The notes: generated from the sequence alone by a model not told the origin. DNA of 33,668 bases from Dehalococcoidia bacterium (GCA_014859215.1 JACUUS010000004.1:1-33668), one strand, 5' to 3'. Counted from the stretch's first letter, positions 17,135-27,091 are shown. Program-made: numbers and translations.

Positions 17135-18862
17135 ATGGCAGACGCAACATTCGATGCGGTCATTGTCGGCGGGGGAAACAAGGGGCTCCTCCTTGCCATG
17201 TATTTGATCAAGTACGGCGGCCTGAGCGTCGGCATCTTCGAACGCAGGCACGAAATCGGCGGCTGCCTCTCAACGGAAGAGATTTCAGCGCCCGGCTTCC
17301 GTGGCAACGATCATGCAAACATCATTCTGCCCTGGTACTATGCTCCGGTTTGGCGCGACTTCCCTGAGTTCTGGGATTATGGCGCCCAGTGGGACCAGCA
17401 TCTCTGCGCCGACGGTTTCGTATTCGGCAATAACGAGAGTGCGATCGCAATTTATAGCGATAAGTGGGACCCGACCGGGGAGCGCACGGCAAAAGAGATT
17501 GCACGCTTCTCAAAGAAGGATGCCGACACGTGGCTCAGGCTCATGGCCCTGGAGAAAAGTGACGAGTATCAGAGGGTCCAGATGGACACGCTTTTCCTGC
17601 CGGCTGAAATGCGGCTCGCTCCCGGAGTTATGGAAAGGCAAATGGCTGTCTATCCCAAGCTGGTGGAAGCCGGCTTTGTTCCCGATTCGGCGATACTGGC
17701 GGCCAGCACGATGCGCTCTGCCAGGGAGTGGTTTGTAAGCCCCGAACTCCAGTCGTGCATCCTCCGTTTTGCGGTCTCTTCAGTTAATGACGTAAGCGAA
17801 CCGGGACAGGGCATGAATGCGATGGGTTTTGCGGCAACCCTCCCCACTATAGGCTTCGCCAGGGGAGGTACTCATCAAGTCGCCCATGCCGCACATCAGG
17901 TGCTGGTCCAGAACGGGTGCAAGTTCTTCACCCACGCTGAGGTTAAGAACGTAATCATCGAGAACGGTTCTGCAACGGGCATCCGCCTTAGCGACGGGTC
18001 CGAGATCGGCGCACGAAAACTGGTCGTATGCGCCGGTTTGAGTCCCGAGCAGCTCTGCTTCGATATGATAGGCCGGCAATACATTGATGAGGTACTGGCA
18101 AGACGTGTCGAGCTTATCGAGAACACCTTCGGCTGTCTCATGTGGTATACATTCGCTATCCACGAGGCCCCGAAATACAAGGCGGAAGCATTCAATCCGG
18201 ATATACATGATTGCCAGTGGCTTGGCCTGCAGCCCGACCCTGACCCCGAACATATCGCACGGGAATGCAGGTGGGTGAAACTGGGACTCTGGCCGCCGTT
18301 CGAGGACTACGCTCCTACCGTTGGCGTCCATAGTCTCGTGGACCCTTCTTATGCCCCACCAGGCAAGCATGTCGCGCAGAACGAGCAACTGGGTCCGCCC
18401 GCGGGACGCCATACCCCAAAGGAGTGGATCGAAATCAAGAAGCGTTACGCCGATGAACTCATCCAGATCTGGGAGCAGTACGCGCCCAACATGACCTGGG
18501 ATAATGTTATCGGCGTGGACACCAACAGTCCGTACGATAACCTCCGCATGAAGAACCTGGCCCCGCACGGCACCATGGCCGGCATAGACCGCACAACATT
18601 CCAGATTGAAAACAACCGCCCTACACCTGAGCTGGCAAACCATCGCACTCCCATAAAGAATCTCTACGCGACCGGTGGCTGCTGGCATGTAGGATCGAAC
18701 GCCGGCTCCAGCGAGTCATACAACTGCTACAAGATCATCGCGACGGATATGGGCCTGGGCAAGCCCTGGGAGGAACCCGGCAAGGAAGAGCCCGATTCAT
18801 TGATCCAGCAACTGTGGGAAGTGAGAAAGCGCGTACGGGCCTCGGCAACCCGCAAGCCTTGA
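17135..18862 (+). CDS. CrtI/phytoene-desaturase-like FAD-dependent oxidoreductase (divergent)
   Basis: FDAVIVGGGNKGLLLAMYLIKYGGLSVGIFERRHEIGGCLSTEE; C-terminal NLYATGGCWHVGSNAGSSESYN. Confidence 0.87.
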   Translation: MADATFDAVIVGGGNKGLLLAMYLIKYGGLSVGIFERRHEIGGCLSTEEISAPGFRGNDHANIILPWYYAPVWRDFPEFWDYGAQWDQHLCADGFVFGNNESAIAIYSDKWDPTGERTAKEIARFSKKDADTWLRLMALEKSDEYQRVQMDTLFLPAEMRLAPGVMERQMAVYPKLVEAGFVPDSAILAASTMRSAREWFVSPELQSCILRFAVSSVNDVSEPGQGMNAMGFAATLPTIGFARGGTHQVAHAAHQVLVQNGCKFFTHAEVKNVIIENGSATGIRLSDGSEIGARKLVVCAGLSPEQLCFDMIGRQYIDEVLARRVELIENTFGCLMWYTFAIHEAPKYKAEAFNPDIHDCQWLGLQPDPDPEHIARECRWVKLGLWPPFEDYAPTVGVHSLVDPSYAPPGKHVAQNEQLGPPAGRHTPKEWIEIKKRYADELIQIWEQYAPNMTWDNVIGVDTNSPYDNLRMKNLAPHGTMAGIDRTTFQIENNRPTPELANHRTPIKNLYATGGCWHVGSNAGSSESYNCYKIIATDMGLGKPWEEPGKEEPDSLIQQLWEVRKRVRASATRKP

Positions 18863-18899
18863 GGATCCGCTTTCACACACCTCATATGGAGGTCTGCCA

Positions 18900-19622
18900 A
18901 TGCCGGTAAACAAGATAGTAACCAGTTTCGACGAAGCGGTTTCCGATGTGCAGGATGGGGCCACCATCATGGTCGGCGGATTCGGCACCGTTGTAAGCAT
19001 GCCTAGCTGCCTGCTCGAGGCAATCTACCGAAGAGGAGTGAAGAACCTCGTAACCGTTTCAAACAGCAGCGGTTTCGGGGCCGATGTCTGGCGTATGCAG
19101 GGCGCACCTTTCCCGGAGGACATGGACATCCTCGTCAGAAACGAGCGCATTAAAAAGGCAATAGTATCCGCGCCGGTGAGCGCTCTGTACGTGAACAATT
19201 TCGAGAAGCTACTAAGAGCGGGCAAGGTGCAGGTGGAGATGGTGCCTCAGGGGACACTGGCAGAGCGCATCAGGGCAGCCAAGGCCGGCATCGGCGCCTT
19301 CTATGTCCCGGTGGGAGTCGGCACAGTGATCGAGGAGGGTAAAGAAAAGAGAGTATTCGACGGAAAGGAATACCTGCTTGAGCGCCCCATCAAGGCGGAC
19401 TTCGCTCTCATACACGCTCGCATGGGCGACCGTTGGGGAAACCTGGTCTACCGGGGAACCTCCAGGACTTTCAATCCGACGATGGCCGGAGCTGCCAGGG
19501 TAACAATCGCCGAGGTTGACGAGATAGTCGAGCTTGGCGAACTCGACCCGGAAACGATTGTCACCCCGGGCATTTACGTTGATAGAGTCGTGGCGCGGCC
19601 GAAACAGGCTTCCGCCAGTTAG
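18900..19622 (+). CDS. Family I CoA-transferase, subunit A
   Basis: SDVQDGATIMVGGFGTVVSMPSCLLEAI, GTLAERIRAAKAGIGAFYVPVGVGT. Confidence 0.93.
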   Translation: MPVNKIVTSFDEAVSDVQDGATIMVGGFGTVVSMPSCLLEAIYRRGVKNLVTVSNSSGFGADVWRMQGAPFPEDMDILVRNERIKKAIVSAPVSALYVNNFEKLLRAGKVQVEMVPQGTLAERIRAAKAGIGAFYVPVGVGTVIEEGKEKRVFDGKEYLLERPIKADFALIHARMGDRWGNLVYRGTSRTFNPTMAGAARVTIAEVDEIVELGELDPETIVTPGIYVDRVVARPKQASAS

Positions 19623-19657
19623 AGGAAAGTGGAGCCAGAAGACGGGGGTTACATGGT

Positions 19658-20338
19658 ATGGGCAATCTAGCTGAAAAGGAAAGACTTGACAGACAGGTGA
19701 TGGCATTGCGCGTCGCCACGGAATTCCAGGATGGCAACGTTGTAAACCTGGGTATAGGCATACCGACCCTCGCCTCCAACTTCGTCCCGGCGGGTCGTGA
19801 AATTATCTTCCATACCGAGAACGGGGCTCTCGGATTTGGCGAGATTAATCTCCCGGGTGAAGGGGACCTCGACCTGGTGAATGCGGGAGGCCAGACTGTC
19901 AAACCCCAGCCAGGAATGTGCTTCTTCAGCCACGATGAGTCCTTTGCTATGATTCGCGGAGGCCACGTCGACATCAGCGTGATGGGGGCCTACCAGGTCT
20001 CCGAAAAAGGCGATCTGGCCAATTACATGATACCGGAAAGGCAAGTCGGCACGATCGGCGGGGCAATGGACCTTGCCTGCGGGGCAAAGAGACTCATAGT
20101 TACCATGAACCACACTACGAAGACAGGGGAAGCGCGCATAGTCAAGGAGTGCGCCTATCGCCTGACGGCGCGAGCCTGTGTAGACCTCATAGTAACCGAC
20201 CTCGCCGTCATCGAAGTCACCGCCAACGGACTGCTTCTCAAAGAGGTGGCTCCCGGATGGTCCCCTGACGAGGTTCAGAGTCTGACCGAGCCTGATCTCA
20301 TCGTAGCTGCTGATTGCCATGAAATCGCCCTGATGTAA
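19658..20338 (+). CDS. Family I CoA-transferase, subunit B
   Basis: NVVNLGIGIPTLASNF, catalytic Glu motif HTENGALGFG, GGHVDISVMGAYQVSEKGDLANYMIP. Confidence 0.94.
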   Translation: MGNLAEKERLDRQVMALRVATEFQDGNVVNLGIGIPTLASNFVPAGREIIFHTENGALGFGEINLPGEGDLDLVNAGGQTVKPQPGMCFFSHDESFAMIRGGHVDISVMGAYQVSEKGDLANYMIPERQVGTIGGAMDLACGAKRLIVTMNHTTKTGEARIVKECAYRLTARACVDLIVTDLAVIEVTANGLLLKEVAPGWSPDEVQSLTEPDLIVAADCHEIALM

Positions 20339-20402
20339 ACTGCTGTGCACTCTTGGCGCGTGAAATTGGAATCCAGCCAATGCCGTGATAAGGAGGCAAC
20401 AA

Positions 20403-22034
20403 ATGCCGGGACAATATGATGTGATTGTGATCGGTACCGGCCCCAACGGGCTCGAAATCGGCGCCTACTTGAGCAAAGCCGGGCTAAAGGTGCTCATGCT
20501 CGAGAAGAGGTACGAGGCAGGAGGAGGCCTGGCCACCGAGCAGGTAACTCTGCCCGATTTCTTCCATAACACGCATGCCGTCTACCACATGATGGTGGAC
20601 TACGCACCCGTGTACAGCGATTTCAAACTCGAGGAGCAATACGGCGTCAGGCACATTCATCCCGAGCTGCAGTGGGCCATGCCTCTCGACAACGGCAAGT
20701 GCATTTGCATATACCGGGACGTGGACAAGACCTGCGCCTCGATCGCGCAGTTCTCCCAAAAAGACGCTGACAGCTATCGAAAAATGTATCACCAGTTCCA
20801 CGAGCTCGTGGATTCCTTCGTTGCTCCGGCGACGTTCTGTCCCCCTGTTCCTGCCCCGCTCCAGGCGGCCAAGCTCGACCTCACCGAGGTGGGCCGGCAG
20901 ATTACGGCTTTTTCGGAACAGACTCCAGAGGAAGTGGTGAACAGTCTCTTCGAGAATGATCACGTTCGTACCCTGATGCTGTATATCTGCTGTCATTGGG
21001 GGCTCGACTATAACCAGTCCGGGGTCGGTTACCTGATACCCCTATACCTGAACCGCGCTACGAGTTATCGTCTCACAGCGGGAGGCTCACACAGAGTATC
21101 CAATGCGCTGCTCAAATCTATTTTTGAGCATAAGGGGCAGATTAGGACAAGCGCTCAGGTCACCCGAATACTGACTGAGAATGGAGCAGCAAAAGGCGTT
21201 GAACTGGAGGACGGTACCCAGATCATGGCCGGCAAGGCGGTAGTAAGTACGATAGACACCCATCAGACTTTCTTGAAATATGTGGGCGAGGACAAGCTGG
21301 ACAGAGATTTCGTCGATATGATCAAGATCTGGCACTGGGAGAAGTGGAGTCTCTGTGACTTGCATCTCGCACTGAATGAGCCACCCAGGTTTAGAGCTGC
21401 TGAAACGAATCCTGACGTCAATAGGGCGTTCGTCTACCTGCTGGGATACGAGAGGCTGTCCGACCTCCTCGATCACTGGGAGTCGATGCGCACAGGCGGG
21501 CTCCCGGCCGGCGCGGGCTTCAACTGCTGTTTCCCGAGCATTCACGACCCATACCAGGCGCCTCCGGGGAAAGCTTCAGGCCTCCTGTCACAAATGGCGC
21601 CGTTCACACTGGATGGTAGCGGGCCGAACAAGTGGCTCAAGAACAGCTTCAGGCAAGAATGCGCTGAGCGCATGGCGGCAATCCTCGAGCGTTACGCTCC
21701 CAACATGACAAAGGACAACATCCTCTGGACTTACCTTACCACGCCGGCGGATATCGAAAACAAATTCGCTAACATGGTCCAGGGATCCTACAAACAGGGG
21801 GCCTATCATCCTTTGCAGATGGGGTACTTGAGGCCCAACCAGGACTGTTCTCTGAACCGGACCCCGGTAAAGAACCTCTATCTGGGCGGATGCAGCGTCT
21901 ATCCAGGCGGGTGCGTGATCTGGGGACCTGGCTATAACTGCGCCAACAGCATTGCCGAGGATCTGGGCATAGAGAAGTGGTGGTCAGAGCCGTCGATAGT
22001 AACGGCTGCGCGCGAGAAGGGGCTTATCGACTAG
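20403..22034 (+). CDS. CrtI/phytoene-desaturase-like NAD(P)/FAD-dependent oxidoreductase
   Basis: YDVIVIGTGPNGLEIGAYLSKAGLKVLMLEKRYEAGGGLATEQ; C-terminal NLYLGGCSVYPGGCVIWGPGYNCAN. SD AAGGAGG places the start at ATG 20403, not 20385. Confidence 0.91.
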   Translation: MPGQYDVIVIGTGPNGLEIGAYLSKAGLKVLMLEKRYEAGGGLATEQVTLPDFFHNTHAVYHMMVDYAPVYSDFKLEEQYGVRHIHPELQWAMPLDNGKCICIYRDVDKTCASIAQFSQKDADSYRKMYHQFHELVDSFVAPATFCPPVPAPLQAAKLDLTEVGRQITAFSEQTPEEVVNSLFENDHVRTLMLYICCHWGLDYNQSGVGYLIPLYLNRATSYRLTAGGSHRVSNALLKSIFEHKGQIRTSAQVTRILTENGAAKGVELEDGTQIMAGKAVVSTIDTHQTFLKYVGEDKLDRDFVDMIKIWHWEKWSLCDLHLALNEPPRFRAAETNPDVNRAFVYLLGYERLSDLLDHWESMRTGGLPAGAGFNCCFPSIHDPYQAPPGKASGLLSQMAPFTLDGSGPNKWLKNSFRQECAERMAAILERYAPNMTKDNILWTYLTTPADIENKFANMVQGSYKQGAYHPLQMGYLRPNQDCSLNRTPVKNLYLGGCSVYPGGCVIWGPGYNCANSIAEDLGIEKWWSEPSIVTAAREKGLID

Positions 22035-22054
22035 GACCTGAAAGGAGCTTGCTA

Positions 22055-22306
22055 ATGCTATTCAGATCGACAGGCCTGGGAAAGACAGAGCTGGTGGGCA
22101 AAGTTGATACGATGAAGAGGCAGGGAGATTACCTGATCATGTACGTGGATGTGATTGAGCCTGTGAAGTGGCGGATTCGGGCATCGATGAGTTTCAAGGA
22201 CCTGGCAAGGGTAATGGGTTGCTGCGTCAAGGGCTCAATTATGCGTTTCATATTGTCTCCGAGGCAATGGCGAAATAGGTCGCCCGAGCATCCAGGAGAC
22301 TTCTAG
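22055..22306 (+). CDS. Small uncharacterised protein (about 83 aa)
   Basis: SD AAAGGAG (22041-22047), then ATG 22055: MLFRSTGLGKTELVGKVDTMKRQGDYLIMYVDVIEPVKWRIRASMSFKDLARVM... Occupies an otherwise empty gap in the operon. Confidence 0.6.
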   Translation: MLFRSTGLGKTELVGKVDTMKRQGDYLIMYVDVIEPVKWRIRASMSFKDLARVMGCCVKGSIMRFILSPRQWRNRSPEHPGDF

Positions 22307-22386
22307 GATTGTTCGCTCCGGTGTCCTCCCCCGGTTTGTGAAGGAAATGAGCTGCTCCAGGCCTGAAATAAGAGAGGGGGCCAATC

Positions 22387-23904
22387 ATGGCTAAGGCAAA
22401 TTATGACGCAATTGTCGTTGGGGCCGGGTTCGGCGGCAGCAGCTGCGCGGCCATACTCGCCAGGCGCGGGCTAAACGTATTGCTGCTGGAGAAGAATTCC
22501 CGCGCGGGCGGCAAGGCGATGAGTCTCTCCAAGAGCGGGTTCACCTATACAGCCTGGGTGGTAATCGCCGCGCCCGTAATAGGCAACCTCATTGAAAACC
22601 TTCTGCAGGAACTGGGTTTGCAGGACAGGGTCAAGGTGGTAGCGCCGCCTAACCCTGACAGCATATATCTGAACTCAAGCGGCAATTATGTTTCCATGCC
22701 CCAGATGGCGCCGGGCGAAATGGACCCCAACAAGGTTTTCGACTGGCTTGAAGTCGAGGAGGATGAGCGCGCCGAGGCCCTGCGCCTTTTCGTGGACCTG
22801 ACAACGATGACTCCCCAGGACATCGACAGGCTGCACGATGTCAGTCTTAACGAATGGTTCAGCCGTTATACAGTGCCGAAGGGGCTCTACGGCTTCCTGG
22901 TCAGCTTATGCTGCGACGGCATGTTCATGGTCCCCGTCGATGCCCTAGCTGCTTCGGAAGGAATCCGTACTCTCCAGGACGTTCTGCTGCGAAGCGGCGG
23001 ACTCTTCTGTCAGGGTGGCTGGGGTCGGGTTCCCGAGGTATTCGCACAATCGGTCGAAGAAGACGGTAGCAGGGTGTTAATGCGCACAAGGGTCGAGCGA
23101 ATCAACGCCTCGCACGGCAGAGTGACAGGCGTTGTAACAAACAAAGGCGTCTTTGAAGCCCCTATCGTTATCAGCAATGCGGGAATACAACCTACCGTAC
23201 TCAAACTGGTAGGCGAAGAGCATTTCGATCCCAGTTATGTCAACTATGTTAAGGACCTCGTCCCTTCCTGGGGCATGATGGGTATGCGTTATTTCCTTAA
23301 CGGTAAGGTCACAGACGCGCCGTACGGGGTCATATTCTCACCTGACACCCCCTGGAGCCTTGAACGCTACATCAAGGCCCGGGCGGGACTCGGACCCAAG
23401 GAAGGGGTCGTTTACTTCGAGGCCCCTTCAAATTACGATCCGTCTGCTGCGCCCACTGGTAAGCACGTGCTTCTCACCGGCTTCTGGTGTCCCCCCGATC
23501 CGCAGCTCACCGAGAAGGAGAAGAAGGAGTGGTCGCAGCGCGGTGAAGACATCGTATTCAAGGCTTTTCCCGATCTCCCCGGGCGGATCGAGTCGAAGGA
23601 AGGCTACTCCACGCGTGATGTGTGCGTATTGACGCGAGACCAGGTCCTGCCTGGTCAGGGCGGCGAATGCATAGGCCTCGGCCAGATCGTGGGCCAGTGT
23701 GCCAGGTACAAGCCGGCAGCCAAAGCGCCCCTGCAAGGGCTGTTCTACGTTGGTTGCGACGCCGGCGGTTACGGCGTGGGAATCCATCAGGCGACCGACT
23801 CAGGCATCAATGTCGCGAACATGGCGCTCAGGTACCACCGCCTCCACACCGGCATGCGTGTATCCCCGCTCCAGGGTGTGCCCTCGGCGAAGGGAGCCAG
23901 ATAG
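22387..23904 (+). CDS. CrtI/phytoene-desaturase-like NAD(P)/FAD-dependent oxidoreductase
   Basis: YDAIVVGAGFGGSSCAAILARRGLNVLLLEKNSRAGGKAMS; C-terminal GLFYVGCDAGGYGVGIHQATDSGINVANMAL. Confidence 0.91.
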   Translation: MAKANYDAIVVGAGFGGSSCAAILARRGLNVLLLEKNSRAGGKAMSLSKSGFTYTAWVVIAAPVIGNLIENLLQELGLQDRVKVVAPPNPDSIYLNSSGNYVSMPQMAPGEMDPNKVFDWLEVEEDERAEALRLFVDLTTMTPQDIDRLHDVSLNEWFSRYTVPKGLYGFLVSLCCDGMFMVPVDALAASEGIRTLQDVLLRSGGLFCQGGWGRVPEVFAQSVEEDGSRVLMRTRVERINASHGRVTGVVTNKGVFEAPIVISNAGIQPTVLKLVGEEHFDPSYVNYVKDLVPSWGMMGMRYFLNGKVTDAPYGVIFSPDTPWSLERYIKARAGLGPKEGVVYFEAPSNYDPSAAPTGKHVLLTGFWCPPDPQLTEKEKKEWSQRGEDIVFKAFPDLPGRIESKEGYSTRDVCVLTRDQVLPGQGGECIGLGQIVGQCARYKPAAKAPLQGLFYVGCDAGGYGVGIHQATDSGINVANMALRYHRLHTGMRVSPLQGVPSAKGAR

Positions 23905-23932
23905 AGCAGGCAGAACTTCTGAGGAGGTCCAT

Positions 23933-24697
23933 ATGGCCATAGATTACGAGAAGAAGGGTCATATTCGAATTATGACCTTCAATAATCCCGAACGCAGAAA
24001 TGCTCTGACCACGGCTGACTTCCTGGAAATGGACAGGATAGATGAGGAGTTTCAGGCTGATCCAGACGCGTGGGTGCTCATAATGACAGGCGCGGGCGAC
24101 AGGTCCTTTTCCGCCGGCGCGGATCTGGAGGAAGCGATCGGCAAAGCCACCAGCGCGGGAATCAAGCTCGAACCGAGGGCCAAACGCTGGTTCAGTCACT
24201 GTTACAAACCCCTGATCTCCGCAATAAACGGCTACGCGGTAGCTGGCGGCACCGAGTTCATCCTGCTGACAGACATCCGCATCGCCGCCGAGCATGCCAT
24301 GCTGGGAATCCAGGAAGTACGCTGGGGCCTCGTGCCCCTGGGCGGCTCCTGCGTGAACCTTCCACGCCAGGTCTCATGGTGCAAGGCAATGGAGATTCTT
24401 CTCATCGGGGACCGGCTCACCGCGCAGCAAGCCCTGGACATCGGCCTGATAAACATGGTGGTCCCCAAGGAAGAACTGATGCCAACCGCCATGAAAGTCG
24501 CGGAGCGCATCTGCGAAAACGGCCCCCTGGCCGTGAGACTGGTTAAAGAGATCGTACTCAAGTCCATCAGCCAGCCCAGGGAACTTGGATTCGTTACGGA
24601 GATGGAGCTTGGGGCAGCCGCGTTTAAGAGCGAGGATGCGAAGGAAGGCCCCCTGGCTTTCTTCGAGAAGAGGAAACCCAAATTCAAAGGTTGCTGA
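23933..24697 (+). CDS. Enoyl-CoA hydratase/isomerase (crotonase) family protein
   Basis: Starts MAIDYEKKGHIRIMTFNNPERRNAL after SD GAGGAGG; crotonase motifs AGGTEFILLTDIRIAAEHAMLGIQEVRWGLVPLGG keep both expected Glu. ORF track begins upstream at 23699, inside the preceding gene. Confidence 0.94.
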   Translation: MAIDYEKKGHIRIMTFNNPERRNALTTADFLEMDRIDEEFQADPDAWVLIMTGAGDRSFSAGADLEEAIGKATSAGIKLEPRAKRWFSHCYKPLISAINGYAVAGGTEFILLTDIRIAAEHAMLGIQEVRWGLVPLGGSCVNLPRQVSWCKAMEILLIGDRLTAQQALDIGLINMVVPKEELMPTAMKVAERICENGPLAVRLVKEIVLKSISQPRELGFVTEMELGAAAFKSEDAKEGPLAFFEKRKPKFKGC

Positions 24698-24741
24698 GGA
24701 TTAGCCGATAGCGCCGGGGAAGATGCCAGAAGGAGGCAGAT

Positions 24742-25899
24742 ATGGCTGAACGTGTAGCCATAGTGTCGGTAGCCCAGACCAGGTACAGCCCCGACAGATC
24801 AGATGTGAATGAAGGCGAACTGGCTTACGAAGCCATCAAGCAGGTCCTTGACGAGACCGGACTCGGTTTCGAACGGGATGGTACGGGGATAGACTCCGCG
24901 GTCACATGTTCCCAGGACTTCTGGGACGGCCGCACAATCTCGAATATGAATGTGCAGCCCTTCGTCGGGGCCCACCTTTCGCATGAAGACAAAGTCGCCG
25001 AGGACGGCCTTACGGCTGTTTATACGGCCCTCTCCCAGATTCTGTCAGGCCACCAGGACATAGTATTGGTGGTCGCACACTGCAAGGAATCGCAGACGGA
25101 CAGGAGCCTGGTAGAGAACGCTGCCTTTGATCCCGCCTTCCTGCGTGTACTGGGTCTCGATTTCCTTATCGGCGCGGCCATGCAGGCCAAACGCTATATG
25201 TTCAGGTACGGGATCACGCCCGAGCAATGCGCCAAAGTCGCAGTCAAGAACCGCGGCAACGCCCGGAATAACCCTTATGCACAGGAACCTATGGATATCA
25301 GCGTCGAAGATGTACTCGGGTCCCGCATGCTGGTTTCACCCATCAGGCTTCTGGATACCAGACCCGTATCTGACGGCGCTTGCGCCATGATCCTGGCCAA
25401 AGAGTCCAAGGCCAGAAAATTGACCTCGAAACCTGTCTGGATCCTTGGTGTGTCAAACTGCTATGAAACGCACTACCTAGGCGATAGAGATTTGGCCGAG
25501 TGTGATGCTCTGACGACAGCCGCCAGGAAGGCTTATTCCATGGCCGGCATCAAGAACCCCATCAGGCAAATCGACGTGGCCGAAATCTCCGAGGAGTATT
25601 CGTACCAGGAGCTTCTATGGCTGGAGGGGCTCGGCTTTTGTGGCCGCGGAGAGGCAGGTAAGCTCATAGATTCAGGAGCCACCAGGATGACGGGTAAGCT
25701 TCCGGTGAACCCGTCAGGCGGCATGCTGCCCGGTAATCCTGTATGTGTGGCCGGAACGGCCAGGGTCGCCGAAGCAGTGCTGCAACTCCGCGGCGAAGCC
25801 CAAGGCAGGCAGGTTGACGGAGCCATGGTGGCTCTTGCACACGGTGTGACAGGAGCGTGCGGGCAGCATCAGGGCGTCATGATCCTGGGCAACAGGTAG
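24742..25899 (+). CDS. Thiolase-superfamily protein, non-canonical active site
   Basis: SCP-x-like start MAERVAIVSVAQTRYSPD; thiolase C-terminus VNPSGGMLPGNPVCVAGTARVAEAVLQLRGEA; Cys, His and GHP positions substituted. Confidence 0.87.
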   Translation: MAERVAIVSVAQTRYSPDRSDVNEGELAYEAIKQVLDETGLGFERDGTGIDSAVTCSQDFWDGRTISNMNVQPFVGAHLSHEDKVAEDGLTAVYTALSQILSGHQDIVLVVAHCKESQTDRSLVENAAFDPAFLRVLGLDFLIGAAMQAKRYMFRYGITPEQCAKVAVKNRGNARNNPYAQEPMDISVEDVLGSRMLVSPIRLLDTRPVSDGACAMILAKESKARKLTSKPVWILGVSNCYETHYLGDRDLAECDALTTAARKAYSMAGIKNPIRQIDVAEISEEYSYQELLWLEGLGFCGRGEAGKLIDSGATRMTGKLPVNPSGGMLPGNPVCVAGTARVAEAVLQLRGEAQGRQVDGAMVALAHGVTGACGQHQGVMILGNR

Positions 25900-25912
25900 T
25901 TGGAGGTACGAA

Positions 25913-27082
25913 ATGCCGAACAGGGTAGCGATAGTCGGAATCGGTCAAACCTATCACACGAGCAAGCGTCCGGACGTCAACCAGGCGGAAATGGTCAACG
26001 AGGCAGTACGCGCCACCCTCGCCGACGCCCAGCTGCGAATAAAGGACATTGAGGCTGTTTTCTGGAGCAATATGGAGACCTTCGAAGGCATCTACCTTCC
26101 CGATCACTGGATGGCCGATGAAGGCGGGGCATTCATGAAACCCGGACTCAAGGTGTGTACCGGGGGCACGAGCGGTGCTTCCGTAGTTTGTGAAGGCTTC
26201 TACTTTGTGGCATCAGGGCTCTACGACATCGCCATGATAATCGGCTTCGAAAAGCAGGACTCCGGCGATACCACCGCGGCGATTTCCGCTGCTGCCACTC
26301 CCATGTGGGGTAAGGGCGCGACCACCGGCGCCATAGGCGAATTCGCCAAGCAGGCGCTCACTTATATGCAGGAATCCGGGGCTACGGAGGAGCACGCCGC
26401 CCAAGTCCGGTTAAAGGCAGACCGGAACGCGTGCCGGAACCAGTACGCACACCTTAAGCTCGGTCTGAAAAGCATTGACGAAGTCCTCAAATCGCCATAC
26501 CTGGTCTGGCCGCTGCGAATCCTGGATTTCTGTCCGCAGTCATGCGGCGCCTGCGCTCTCATTTTTGCCTCGGAGAAGGCGGCGAAGAGAATTCACAAGC
26601 GGCCTGTCTGGATTGCGGACGTCGAGACTGTGCACCAGGAACCGTTCCGGGCAGGCTCCTTCGGCGATCCTACCGGAAAAGAGACATACACCCAGCATGT
26701 AGCGTGTGAGCGGCTGTATAAGAGAAACGGGATCACGAATCCTCGCACGGACATCGATATGGCGGAGATTTACGAGCCTTCAAACTGGGAGGAGATGAAT
26801 CTCTATGAACATTTCCACTTCTGCGGTAAGAATGAAGCCTGGAAGCTGATCGAGAAAGGCGTCACCGAAATAGAGGGCGAATTCCCCGTAAACCCTTCGG
26901 GCGGCGTTATTGCCACGAATCCTATTGGCGCCACTCCCACAATCCGCGTCGCTGAAGCTGCCCTCCAGATAAGGGGGGACGCCGGTGAGCACCAGGTAAC
27001 AAGAGACGTTAAGACAGCTATTGCTACGGCTCTCGGCGGGCCGAACTGGACCGTAATGACGCTGCTGAAAAGGTCATTGTAG
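25913..27082 (+). CDS. Thiolase-superfamily protein, non-canonical active site
   Basis: MPNRVAIVGIGQTYHTSKRPDVN, VCTGGTSGASVVCEGFYFVASGLYD, AEIYEPSNW, NPSGGVIATNPIGATP. Confidence 0.87.
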   Translation: MPNRVAIVGIGQTYHTSKRPDVNQAEMVNEAVRATLADAQLRIKDIEAVFWSNMETFEGIYLPDHWMADEGGAFMKPGLKVCTGGTSGASVVCEGFYFVASGLYDIAMIIGFEKQDSGDTTAAISAAATPMWGKGATTGAIGEFAKQALTYMQESGATEEHAAQVRLKADRNACRNQYAHLKLGLKSIDEVLKSPYLVWPLRILDFCPQSCGACALIFASEKAAKRIHKRPVWIADVETVHQEPFRAGSFGDPTGKETYTQHVACERLYKRNGITNPRTDIDMAEIYEPSNWEEMNLYEHFHFCGKNEAWKLIEKGVTEIEGEFPVNPSGGVIATNPIGATPTIRVAEAALQIRGDAGEHQVTRDVKTAIATALGGPNWTVMTLLKRSL

Positions 27083-27091
27083 GAGGTGATG

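Noticed and set aside
17780-18688. 302-aa minus-strand ORF
   Set aside because: Fully antisense to a clear FAD oxidoreductase; no recognisable motifs; typical GC-rich shadow ORF.
19667-20446. 259-aa minus-strand ORF
   Set aside because: Antisense to CoA-transferase subunit B; shadow ORF.
10094-23904. Carotenoid biosynthesis cluster
   Set aside because: CrtI-like proteins only; no phytoene synthase, cyclase or prenyl transferase; surrounding genes are CoA catabolism.
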